In this document: positions 1-5,909 of the stretch, piece after piece | Numbering within the stretch: the stretch's first letter is position 1 | Layout of the letters: each line of letters starts with the position of its first letter | NCBI GenBank assembly: GCA_937910975.1 | Contig: CALEMZ010000354.1 | Span: 1 to 5,909 of the forward strand | Direction: 5' to 3' | DNA: 5,909 bases | Source of the DNA: an uncultured Pseudorhodobacter sp. | Lineage (GTDB): Bacteria; Pseudomonadota; Alphaproteobacteria; Rhodobacterales; Rhodobacteraceae | Notes under the pieces: generated by a model | Seen by the model: only the letters and a program-made list of their open reading frames with translations | Databases searched by the model: none | Told to the model about the DNA's origin: nothing | Program-made: the position numbers and the translations under genes

Positions 1-525
1 CGACAGGCCACCATTGCGCCGCGCGATGATCGAGAGCAGGCTCGCAATCTTTTCCCGCGCGGTTTTGCGGCCTAAAAGCAGCATCCACTCCCGCGCGGAA
101 TCCAATTCATCCAAAGTCATTTCCAGCAGGCGTTGCGCGATATGCGGCGTGCTGCCCATCATCTCTTCAAACGGCTTCTTGCGAAAACAGCACATCACCA
201 GATCGGTCGTCGCCGTCACATCATAGGCTGCATGGTTACGCCCCGGTCTGCCTACAAAATCCGACGGCAGCAAGAGGCCCACCATCTGGCGGCGCCCATC
301 CTCCATCGTCTGGCTAAGCGTGGCGACACCGCTGACAACCGAAGCCACAAAATCCATCCGATCGCCCGACCAGATCACCGTCTGACCTGCCTGATAGCTG
401 CGATAGTATTTCATCTGCTCCAACCGTATCAGCTCATCCGTCTCACAGCGGGCGCAAACGGCACGGTGGCGAATCGGGCAATCGCCGCAATCTTGGGTTG
501 CTAAGAGGCCATCAGGGCTCGGCAT
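1..525 (-). CDS. fnrL: FnrL, Crp/Fnr-family oxygen-responsive transcription regulator (partial, C-terminus missing)
   Basis: Cytoplasmic activator/repressor that senses low oxygen through an N-terminal [4Fe-4S] cluster and controls anaerobic, respiratory and heme or photosynthesis genes. The 175 visible residues begin MPSPDGLLATQDCGDCPIRH. Cysteines at 13, 16, 24 and 27 form a CX2CX7CX2C cluster region as in FnrL of Rhodobacter; a further ligand is probably Cys112 or Cys113 (LVMCCFRKKPFEEM). A cyclic-nucleotide-type beta-barrel spans about 35-120 (VWSGD-like IWSGDRMDF, GLLLPSDFVGRP), and the long dimer helix lies about 125-160 (EWMLLLGRKTAREKIASLL). The helix-turn-helix lies beyond the left edge; family members are about 250 residues, so roughly 70% is seen. 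The ATG at 525 is chosen because it follows GGAA at 533-536 with a 7-nt gap and gives the expected N-terminus. It is divergent from hemN, with an FNR-type box between the two. Family assignment is strong; subgroup name FnrL rests on remembered similarity and the hemN neighbour. Confidence 0.93.
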   Translation of the reverse strand, partial: MPSPDGLLATQDCGDCPIRHRAVCARCETDELIRLEQMKYYRSYQAGQTVIWSGDRMDFVASVVSGVATLSQTMEDGRRQMVGLLLPSDFVGRPGRNHAAYDVTATTDLVMCCFRKKPFEEMMGSTPHIAQRLLEMTLDELDSAREWMLLLGRKTAREKIASLLSIIARRNGGLS

Positions 526-539
526 TTGCGCGTTCCAGT

Positions 540-553
540 TTGATCTGTGTCAA
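540..553. promoter_or_regulatory. FNR/FnrL binding box between fnrL and hemN
   Basis: The sequence TTGAT-CTGT-GTCAA matches the FNR/Anr/FnrL consensus TTGAT-N4-ATCAA at nine of ten defined positions (the second half-site has G instead of A) and is almost a perfect inverted repeat. It is the only such box I see in the 63-bp gap. Its centre is 42.5 bp before the hemN start codon and 21.5 bp upstream of the fnrL start codon. Activation of hemN by reduced FnrL under low oxygen is the expected role, since hemN homologues in Rhodobacter are under FnrL control. Toward fnrL it is too close to the start codon for class II activation (that would put the transcript start inside the gene), so repression is the more natural reading there. 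The site is directly visible; the direction of control is inferred. Confidence 0.85.
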
Positions 554-566
554 TGTCTCATCAAGA

Positions 567-574
567 GTTATACG
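567..574. promoter_or_regulatory. Possible overlapping -10 elements for hemN and fnrL (weak)
   Basis: The AT-rich patch GTTATACG is the best -10-like sequence in the intergenic gap. Read rightward it gives TATACG at 569-574, which would start the hemN transcript near 581. Read leftward it gives TATAAC at 572-567 (five of six to TATAAT), which would start fnrL near 560 and place the FNR box just downstream of that start, suiting autorepression. Neither direction has a clear -35 at normal spacing, and the rightward version does not fit the usual -41.5 spacing for FNR activation, which would predict a start near 588. Treat as a candidate only. Confidence 0.25.
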
Positions 575-588
575 CCATTGCTCCGGGT

Positions 589-1944
589 ATGAACACACAA
601 ACTGATCTCAAGCGCCTTGGACTATTTGACGCGCGAGTCCCACGATACACAAGCTATCCAACCGCCCCGCATTTCACACCGGGCGTAGGGCCCGCTCGTT
701 TTGCCGAATGGATTGAGGCGGTGCCTGCAGGGGCATCGATTTCGCTCTATATCCATGTGCCGTTTTGCAGGCGTTTGTGCTGGTTTTGTGCCTGCCGGAC
801 GCAGGGCACCTCTTCGGATGCGCCGGTCATTGCCTATGCCGAGATGCTCAAGGCCGAGATCGCATTGTTGCGCAAGCATTTGGCGCCCGGCGTGACGTTG
901 TCGCGGCTGCATTGGGGTGGCGGCACGCCGACGCTTCTATCGCCCGATCTGATGCGCGGGCTGGCCGATCAGGTGTTTGATGTGGTGCCGCTGGCACCGG
1001 GGGGCGAATTTTCGGTCGAGATCGACCCCAATGAAATTGATGCACCCCGATTGGATGCGCTGGCCGCTGCGGGCATGAACCGCGCCTCGATTGGGGTGCA
1101 GGATTTTGATCCTGAAATACAAAAGGCCATTGGGCGCGAGCAAAGCTATGAGCTGACCAAGCGTGTCTGCGATATGGTCCGCGCCCGTGGCATCCGGAGC
1201 CTGAATGCCGATATCCTCTATGGGCTACCGCATCAAACCAATGCGCGCATCTCGGATTCCGTGCAAAAGCTGCTGACGCTGTCACCCGACCGCGTGGCGC
1301 TTTACGGCTATGCCCATGTGCCATGGATGAGCCGACGGCAGCAGATGCTGCCATCGGATGCGATGCCCACGCCCGAGGAACGGCTGTCGCTGTTTGAAAC
1401 CGCGCGTGAGCTGTTTCGTTGGGATGGCTATGCCGAGATCGGCATCGACCATTTTGCACGGGCCATGGATGGGCTGGCGGTGGCGCAGGCCAGTGGCAAG
1501 CTGCGGCGCAATTTTCAAGGCTACACGGATGATACTGCGGCGGCGCTGATCGGGCTTGGGGCTTCGTCCATCTCGCGCTTTCCGCAAGGGTTTGCGCAAA
1601 ATGCCAGCGGCACGGCGGCCCACACAAAAGCGATCCGCGCGGGGCAGTTTTCCACCCATCGCGGCCATGTCTTTGCCGGAGAGGATTTGCTGCGCGCCCG
1701 GATCATCGAAGCGATGATGTGTGATTTCCGGGTGGACCGGGGGGAGTTGGAGCGGAATTTTGCCGCGGCGACCGATCAGATTGAAGCGATGTTTCAGGCT
1801 GCCAAGGCCACTTTTGGCGATATGGTCACGGTTGATGCCGCAGGCCTTGCCATTCCCGATCACGCGCGTCCGCTGACCCGGATGATTGCCCGCACTTTTG
1901 ATGCCTATGACCACGCCAAGGCAAAGCACTCGGCTGCGGTGTAA
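589..1944 (+). CDS. hemN: Oxygen-independent coproporphyrinogen III oxidase (radical SAM)
   Basis: Cytoplasmic radical-SAM enzyme that decarboxylates two propionates of coproporphyrinogen III to give protoporphyrinogen IX without oxygen, feeding heme and, in phototrophs, bacteriochlorophyll. The 451-residue product is close to E. coli HemN (457). LYIHVPFCRRLCWFCAC at about 53-69 carries the diagnostic CX3CX2CXC motif (Cys60, 64, 67, 69) preceded by Tyr54. HWGGGTPT at 108-115 binds SAM, and Glu144 (FSVEIDPNE), Gln171, Arg183 and Asp208 line up one position off the known E. coli residues. A HemN C-terminal domain follows from about 350. The ATG at 589 is preferred because homologues start about ten residues before LGLFDARVPRYTSYPTAPHF. 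Upstream in-frame GTG 547 and ATG 553 lie in the FNR box. No Shine-Dalgarno sequence precedes 589. Rhodobacter names for paralogues include hemZ. The full radical-SAM set makes it a true HemN rather than the HemW-type heme chaperone. Confidence 0.96.
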   Translation: MNTQTDLKRLGLFDARVPRYTSYPTAPHFTPGVGPARFAEWIEAVPAGASISLYIHVPFCRRLCWFCACRTQGTSSDAPVIAYAEMLKAEIALLRKHLAPGVTLSRLHWGGGTPTLLSPDLMRGLADQVFDVVPLAPGGEFSVEIDPNEIDAPRLDALAAAGMNRASIGVQDFDPEIQKAIGREQSYELTKRVCDMVRARGIRSLNADILYGLPHQTNARISDSVQKLLTLSPDRVALYGYAHVPWMSRRQQMLPSDAMPTPEERLSLFETARELFRWDGYAEIGIDHFARAMDGLAVAQASGKLRRNFQGYTDDTAAALIGLGASSISRFPQGFAQNASGTAAHTKAIRAGQFSTHRGHVFAGEDLLRARIIEAMMCDFRVDRGELERNFAAATDQIEAMFQAAKATFGDMVTVDAAGLAIPDHARPLTRMIARTFDAYDHAKAKHSAAV

Positions 1945-3174
1945 CTACCCTTTGGGCGCAAAGCTTTCGACATAATCCACCATGCGCGGCATGCAGATGT
2001 TTTGCAGGTCGTAATTGTCCAAAATGGTTTGGCGCGCAGCGCGGCGCTGGGGAAAAAATTGTTCCGGTTCCGCCAATGCCTCGGTCAGAGCTGTGGACCA
2101 TGCCTTGATATCAAAGAAATCCACCAAGCAGCCATTCACCCCATCCTCGATCAACTCCTCCACCGGGGCAGAGCGGGAACCGATCACATAGGCCCCGGCC
2201 GACATCGCCTCCAGCATCGACCATGACAAAACGAATGGATAGGTGAGGTAAGCATGCGCGCGGCTGATCTGCATCAGCGCCACAAACTGCGGATAGGGTA
2301 CTTTTCCAAGGAAATGCACGCGGCTCATATCAAGCCGGTCCTTCACCTCATCCAGAAAAATCTGTTTCCACGTCTGGCCCTTAGGGGCCGCCGCACCATA
2401 ACTGACATCATCACCGCCCACGATCACCACCTGCGCCTTTGGCCGCGCGGCCATCACATCGGGCAGCGCGCGCATAAAGGTATGATAGCCGCGGTAAGGC
2501 TCCAGATTGCGGTTCACAAAGGTCAGCACCTCATCGCCCGCGCGCAGCACCGTGCCATTGGGCAGGGTAAGGCTGGCCTCCGGGTTCGGGGCCATCACGG
2601 CGGTGTTCACCCCGTCAAAGATGACTTCAATCATCGGGCGCAGGGCGGGCGGGTAGGTGCTGGCCTGCCATTTCGTGGGGGCCAGTGCGGCATCGGCATG
2701 CAGTAAGGATTGGCCCAGATGCGCCGCGCGCGCCTGGGCTGCCATTACCGGATCAAAGCCAGGGCGGCTGAACTCCGGGTCAAAGCCCACGTCACGTTCG
2801 ACCCCGCGATAGTAGAACTCCGCATAGACGATAAGCTTGGCTGAGGGCCAAACCTCCTTCAAAAACAACGTTTCGCCCCAACCGGAATGGCCAAAGATCA
2901 CATCAGGGGTATAGCCGTGCTTGTCGCGCAATTGCAGGCAGGTGCGGGCCACCGCTATGCCCCGGTCCGTCATCTGGGTAAAGTTACGGCCCAGCCTTGT
3001 GGCCACCGGGTCGGGCAGTGGCACATCATGGCGATAGCGCATGGTGGGAATCTGGCTTTCACGCTTGTTTTTGACATCCGTCAGCGCGCGGCAATCATGG
3101 CCACGGGTGCGCAGCGCAGGGGCCAAGTGCAAGAACTGGCCGGGAAAATTCTGATGAACAAAGAGAACCTTCAC
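1945..3174 (-). CDS. Family 4 glycosyltransferase (GT-B fold), acceptor unknown
   Basis: Predicted cytoplasmic transferase of a nucleotide-sugar residue onto a glycan, lipid or other acceptor; neither donor nor acceptor can be read from sequence. The 409-residue protein starts MKVLFVHQNFPGQFLHLAPA, and with GHSGWGE at 95-101 resembles the N-terminal domain of the Glyco_trans_4_3 group. The C-terminal GT-B half carries VNRNLEPYRGYHTFMRALP (220-238), VVIVGGDD (249-256), HFLGKVPYPQF (287-297) and YPFVLSWSMLEAMSAG (312-327) with Glu322, then PVEELIEDGVNG. The first glutamate of the usual EX7E motif is replaced by Phe314. There is no signal peptide or membrane segment. It starts at a GTG whose last bases overlap the yejF stop (GTGA), behind a ribosome site GAAGG at 3181-3185 with a 6-nt gap, so translation is likely coupled to yejF. 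Its TAG directly abuts the hemN TAA from the other strand. Family call is firm; role unknown. Confidence 0.9.
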   Translation of the reverse strand: MKVLFVHQNFPGQFLHLAPALRTRGHDCRALTDVKNKRESQIPTMRYRHDVPLPDPVATRLGRNFTQMTDRGIAVARTCLQLRDKHGYTPDVIFGHSGWGETLFLKEVWPSAKLIVYAEFYYRGVERDVGFDPEFSRPGFDPVMAAQARAAHLGQSLLHADAALAPTKWQASTYPPALRPMIEVIFDGVNTAVMAPNPEASLTLPNGTVLRAGDEVLTFVNRNLEPYRGYHTFMRALPDVMAARPKAQVVIVGGDDVSYGAAAPKGQTWKQIFLDEVKDRLDMSRVHFLGKVPYPQFVALMQISRAHAYLTYPFVLSWSMLEAMSAGAYVIGSRSAPVEELIEDGVNGCLVDFFDIKAWSTALTEALAEPEQFFPQRRAARQTILDNYDLQNICMPRMVDYVESFAPKG

Positions 3175-4787
3175 GCACCACCTTCAAAACTCGCTTGACC
3201 AAAAGCCGCCGCCATCAGCGTCCGGGTGTATTCGGTTTGCGGATTGTCGAAAATTTCACTCCCTGCCCCTGCCTCCACCACATCGCCTTGTTTCATCACG
3301 ATAACCTTATGCGCCAAGGCCCGCACCACGCGCAAATCATGGCTGATAAACAGATAGGCCAGCCCCTGTTTGCGCTGCAAATCTCGTAACAGTTCCACAA
3401 TTTGCACTTGCACGGTCATGTCCAGCGCGCTCGTCGGCTCGTCCAGCAGCACCAGTTTCGGGCGAAGAATCATCGCGCGGGCAATTGCCACGCGTTGTCG
3501 CTGCCCGCCCGAAAACTCATGCGGGTAGCGCCCCATCAAGGCGGGGTCGAGGCCCACTTCCACCATGATATCCGCCACCATCTTATGCCGGTCCTGCCCC
3601 GGCAGCGTGCCATGCACCCCCAAACCTTCGGCAATGATCTGCTCAATAGTCATGCGCGGCGAGAGACTGCCAAACGGATCTTGGAACACCACTTGCATGT
3701 CGCGCCGCAGGTCGCGCATTTTCTGGCTGGGCCAGTTCTGCACATTCTGGCCCATAAACACGATCGGCCCGATGGAGGGGATAAGCCGCAAGATCGCCAG
3801 CGCCAACGTGGTCTTTCCCGACCCGCTTTCGCCCACAATCCCCAAGGTCTCACCCGCATGCACGCAAATGCTGGCCGCATTCACCGCCTTCACATGGCCC
3901 ACGGTGCGGCGCAAAAAGCCGCGGTGGATCGGGAACCAGACACGCAGATCTTCGGTGCGCACAATCTCGGCCCCGCCCGGTGGCGCAGGTTCGGGGCGGC
4001 CCGCAGGCTCTGCCGCCAGCAGGGTTTTGGTATAGCTGTGCTGCGGGTTGTCAAAAATCTCCGCCGTCGGGCCTTGCTCTACAATCTCGCCGCCCTGCAT
4101 CACGCAAACCCGGTCCGCGATGCGGCGCACGATGCCCAGATCATGTGTGATGAACAAAAGGCTCAACCCCTCGCGTTCTTTCAACTCCGCCAAGAGATCC
4201 AGTATCTGCGCCTGAATGGTCACATCCAGCGCGGTCGTCGGCTCATCCGCGATCAGCAGTTCCGGCCCATTGGCCAGCGCCATCGCGATCATCACGCGCT
4301 GCCGCTGCCCGCCCGAAAGCTGATGCGGATAGGCCCCGAGACGGCTTTCGGCATCGCGGATGCCCACCTTGTCCAACAGCTCCAAAATCCGGACACGGGC
4401 GGCGGCACCATCAAGGCCCTGATGCAACAGAATGCTTTCGGCCAACTGCGTCTCAATCGTGTGCAGGGGGTTCAGGCTGGTCATCGGCTCTTGGAAAATA
4501 AAGCTGATGTCATTGCCGCGCACCCGGCGCAGATCCGGCTCCGGCGCGCCCACCATTTGGGTGCCGTTGTACAAAACCGAGCCTGAAACCTCGGCGCTTT
4601 CGGGCAGTAGCGCCACGGTGGAAAGTGCCGTCACCGATTTGCCCGAGCCGCTTTCGCCCACCAGCGCCACGGTTTCCCCGCGCCCTACGGTAAAGGAAAC
4701 CCCCTTCACCGCCTGCACCATCCGGCCATCCTGCCGAAACCCAATGTTCAGGTTCTCAACAGCCAATACGGTTTCAGGAACGCTCAT
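3171..4787 (-). CDS. yejF: YejF-like double ATPase of a peptide ABC importer
   Basis: Energises import through the YejB/YejE permease by ATP hydrolysis at the inner face of the membrane. Two complete nucleotide-binding domains are fused in 538 residues (E. coli YejF is about 530). Domain 1: Walker A GESGSGKS 44-51, Q-loop Gln99, signature LSGGQ 157-161, Walker B LLIADEP 177-183, switch His215. Domain 2: Walker A GESGSGKT 319-326, Gln369, signature FSGGQ 425-429, Walker B LVLLDEP 445-451, His483. Each domain ends with the oligopeptide-transporter tail (NPQHSYTKTLL about 248-257; NPQTEYTRTLM about 516-525). All catalytic residues are intact in both halves. The start ATG overlaps the yejE stop (ATGA), with only a weak GAAAGA-like ribosome site, suggesting coupling. 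Fused ATPases also occur in glutathione (GsiA) and other Dpp/Opp systems; the adjacent YejE-type permease favours YejF. Known relatives take up microcin C and peptides, and in Rhizobiales muropeptides; the substrate here is not determined. Confidence 0.92.
   Translation of the reverse strand: MSVPETVLAVENLNIGFRQDGRMVQAVKGVSFTVGRGETVALVGESGSGKSVTALSTVALLPESAEVSGSVLYNGTQMVGAPEPDLRRVRGNDISFIFQEPMTSLNPLHTIETQLAESILLHQGLDGAAARVRILELLDKVGIRDAESRLGAYPHQLSGGQRQRVMIAMALANGPELLIADEPTTALDVTIQAQILDLLAELKEREGLSLLFITHDLGIVRRIADRVCVMQGGEIVEQGPTAEIFDNPQHSYTKTLLAAEPAGRPEPAPPGGAEIVRTEDLRVWFPIHRGFLRRTVGHVKAVNAASICVHAGETLGIVGESGSGKTTLALAILRLIPSIGPIVFMGQNVQNWPSQKMRDLRRDMQVVFQDPFGSLSPRMTIEQIIAEGLGVHGTLPGQDRHKMVADIMVEVGLDPALMGRYPHEFSGGQRQRVAIARAMILRPKLVLLDEPTSALDMTVQVQIVELLRDLQRKQGLAYLFISHDLRVVRALAHKVIVMKQGDVVEAGAGSEIFDNPQTEYTRTLMAAAFGQASFEGGA
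3181..3185 (-). promoter_or_regulatory. Ribosome binding site for the glycosyltransferase, inside the yejF end
   Basis: GAAGG lies 6 nt before the GTG start of the glycosyltransferase and at the same time encodes part of the final Phe-Glu-Gly-Gly-Ala of YejF. This supports the GTG at 3174 as the true start and shows that the two genes are read from one message. Confidence 0.7.
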
Positions 4788-5884
4788 TGAAAGGTCTTTC
4801 GCGGGTCAAATGCATCGCGCACGCCTTCAAAGATAAAAACCAGAAGGCTAAGCATGATGGAAAAGGTGAAGAACGCCGTGAAGGCTAGCCATGGGGCCTG
4901 AAGGTTTTGCTTGGCTTGCAACGTCAACTCCCCCAATGACGGCGCAGAAGCGGGCAGGCCAAAGCCCAGAAAATCCAGCACGGCGAGTGAGCCGATCGTC
5001 CCCGTAATGATGAACGGCACCATGGTCAGCGTTGCCACCATCGCATTGGGCAACACATGCCGGAACATGATCACACGGTCCGAAACACCCAGCGCCCGTG
5101 CCGCGCGCACATATTCAAAGTTGCGTGCCCGCAGGAATTCGGCGCGCACCACGCCCACGAGGGCCGTCCAGCCAAACAGTACCATCAACCCCACCAGCAG
5201 CCAAAAGTTCATCCGCCAGATCGCGGCGACGATGATGATGATGTAAAGGCTTGGCGTCGCACCCCACAGCTCGATCACGCGTTGGAAGATCAGATCGACG
5301 AGGCCACCGAAATAGCCCTGCACCGCCCCCGCCGCGACACCAATCACCGAGGTTAAAAGCGTGACAATCAACGCAAAGCTGACCGAGATGCGGAACCCGT
5401 AGATCACCCGTGCCAGCACGTCGCGCGCGGTGTTATCGGTGCCCAGCCAATGGCTTGCATCCGGCGGGCTGGGGGCCGCGCGGCCAATATCATTGATAGT
5501 GTTGTAGCTGTAGGGCACCAGCGGCCAAAGCACCCAGCCCTTTACAGCGCCCTCCAGCGTGCCCGCCTCCAAGGCAGTAAGTGAGGCGTCCGGGTCGTCC
5601 AAACACGCCTCCACCCCGCCTGAGCGGATCAGGCAGCGCACCTCTGGGTCGCGGTATTTCGCCTCGGTGCGGAAATCGCCACCAAAGGCGGTTTCGGGGT
5701 AAAACTGCAGAAACGGCGCATGAATATCGCCGCGATAGCTGACCAGCAGCGGCTTGTCATTGGCCAAAACCTCGGCCATCAGCGACAGGCCGAACAGCAC
5801 AGAGAATAACCACAGCGACCACAACGCCCGGCGGTTGGCCTTGAAATTGCGCCAGCGGCGTTGGTTGAGCGGGGAAATCGCCAT
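4784..5884 (-). CDS. yejE: YejE-like inner-membrane permease of a peptide ABC importer
   Basis: One of two permease subunits forming the membrane channel of a YejABEF-type importer. The 366-residue protein has a cytoplasmic basic N-terminus (NQRRWRNFKANRRALW), a first membrane segment about 21-41, and a long periplasmic loop about 42-160. The transport domain follows, with segments about 165-190, 211-223, 226-247, 285-305 and 333-352. The EAA-type loop that docks on the ATPase is visible as YVRAARALGVSDRVIMFRHVLP (two parts of one motif, 258-279). HWLGTDNTARDVLARVIYG (145-163) and the ending FEGVRDAFDPRKTFQ are typical of DppC/OppC/YejE permeases. The loop holds the protein's only two cysteines, Cys84 and Cys94. 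The protein is somewhat longer than E. coli YejE (about 340), mainly through this loop. Start ATG 5884 shares its A with the preceding stop (TGATG) and follows GAGGGG at 5893-5898 with an 8-nt gap, a strong ribosome site. Separation from other OppC proteins rests on the long loop and the fused ATPase next door. Confidence 0.92.
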   Translation of the reverse strand: MAISPLNQRRWRNFKANRRALWSLWLFSVLFGLSLMAEVLANDKPLLVSYRGDIHAPFLQFYPETAFGGDFRTEAKYRDPEVRCLIRSGGVEACLDDPDASLTALEAGTLEGAVKGWVLWPLVPYSYNTINDIGRAAPSPPDASHWLGTDNTARDVLARVIYGFRISVSFALIVTLLTSVIGVAAGAVQGYFGGLVDLIFQRVIELWGATPSLYIIIIVAAIWRMNFWLLVGLMVLFGWTALVGVVRAEFLRARNFEYVRAARALGVSDRVIMFRHVLPNAMVATLTMVPFIITGTIGSLAVLDFLGFGLPASAPSLGELTLQAKQNLQAPWLAFTAFFTFSIMLSLLVFIFEGVRDAFDPRKTFQ

Positions 5885-5909
5885 CAGCCGCGCCCCTCAA
5901 AATCAATGC
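5884..5909 (-). CDS. yejB: C-terminal tail of upstream permease, probably YejB (partial)
   Basis: Only eight codons are in the window, reading IDFEGRG then TGA. An ending close to this (…DPRIDFEGRG type) fits the C-terminus of YejB-like permeases, which sit directly before yejE in yejABEF operons. The TGA shares one base with the yejE ATG, so the frame is consistent with a coupled upstream gene. The identity comes mainly from gene order; the eight codons alone could not prove it. The tail also contains the yejE ribosome site. Confidence 0.6.
5893..5898 (-). promoter_or_regulatory. Ribosome binding site for yejE, inside the yejB end
   Basis: GAGGGG with an 8-nt gap to the ATG at 5884, embedded in the last codons of the upstream permease. 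It is the strongest Shine-Dalgarno sequence in the window and fixes the yejE start. Confidence 0.75.

Noticed and set aside
14..504. Two plus-strand open frames covering the left end.
   Set aside because: They are antisense to fnrL, whose minus-strand reading gives a continuous, recognisable Crp/Fnr protein.
548..553. A perfect TTGACA on the minus strand as a -35 element for fnrL.
   Set aside because: It is simply half of the FNR box, and the matching -10 position would fall on the fnrL start codon, where the sequence is CGCAAA.
547..588. A longer hemN start at GTG 547 or ATG 553.
   Set aside because: Both lie within or at the edge of the FNR box, have no ribosome site, and add 12-14 residues not expected in homologues, which begin shortly before LGLFDARVPRY.
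848..1627. A 259-codon open frame on the minus strand, antisense to hemN.
   Set aside because: Its composition (many Pro, Ala, His, Arg) is that of a shadow frame, and hemN on the other strand is clearly the real gene.
1950..1963. A small hairpin CTTTG-GGCG-CAAAG after the hemN stop as an intrinsic terminator.
   Set aside because: The stem is only five base pairs and is not followed by a real T-run; it also lies in the glycosyltransferase coding sequence.
3402..4586. A 394-codon open frame on the plus strand, antisense to yejF.
   Set aside because: It is rich in His, Arg and Gln with no recognisable domain, and lies opposite an intact double ATPase with every catalytic motif. This is the usual shadow frame of G+C-rich coding DNA.
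1..5909. A wholly new defence, mobile or RNA-based system.
   Set aside because: All main genes belong to known families, no direct or inverted repeats, integrase, transposase, toxin-antitoxin pair or structured RNA were seen, and there is no unexplained gap longer than 63 bp.

Overview
The window reads as chromosomal DNA of an alphaproteobacterium, most likely Rhodobacterales (Rhodobacter/Roseobacter type). The base composition is G+C-rich. The partial regulator at the left matches the FnrL family of that group, including the cysteine pattern CX2CX7CX2C near the N-terminus. It sits divergently next to an oxygen-independent coproporphyrinogen III oxidase, a pairing familiar from these bacteria. 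These assignments come from remembered protein families; no search was run.

Layout. (1) Positions 1-525, minus strand: fnrL, cut by the left edge of the window. (2) Positions 526-588: a 63-bp divergent intergenic region holding a near-perfect FNR-type box, TTGAT-CTGT-GTCAA, at 540-553. (3) Positions 589-1944, plus strand: hemN. (4) Positions 1945-5909, minus strand: the 3' part of an operon read from right to left. It contains the tail of a yejB-like permease, a yejE-like permease, a yejF-like double ATPase and a family-4 glycosyltransferase. All junctions in this operon overlap (TGATG, ATGA, GTGA), which points to one transcript with translational coupling. Its promoter lies outside the window. 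The hemN and glycosyltransferase stop codons abut with no base between them.

Function. The left half is an oxygen-response and heme module: FnrL senses low oxygen through an Fe-S cluster, and HemN makes protoporphyrinogen IX without oxygen. The shared FNR box suggests FnrL controls hemN and possibly itself. The right half is an importer of the YejABEF type (oligopeptide, microcin C or muropeptide-like substrates) with a predicted cytoplasmic glycosyltransferase coupled to its end. What links the glycosyltransferase to the transporter is unknown.

Genes fill almost the whole window, and there is no gene-free stretch longer than 63 bp. I see no mobile element, CRISPR array, tRNA or rRNA, and no evidence of a wholly new system. 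The points most worth a second look are the compact fnrL/hemN control region and the glycosyltransferase coupled to the Yej operon.
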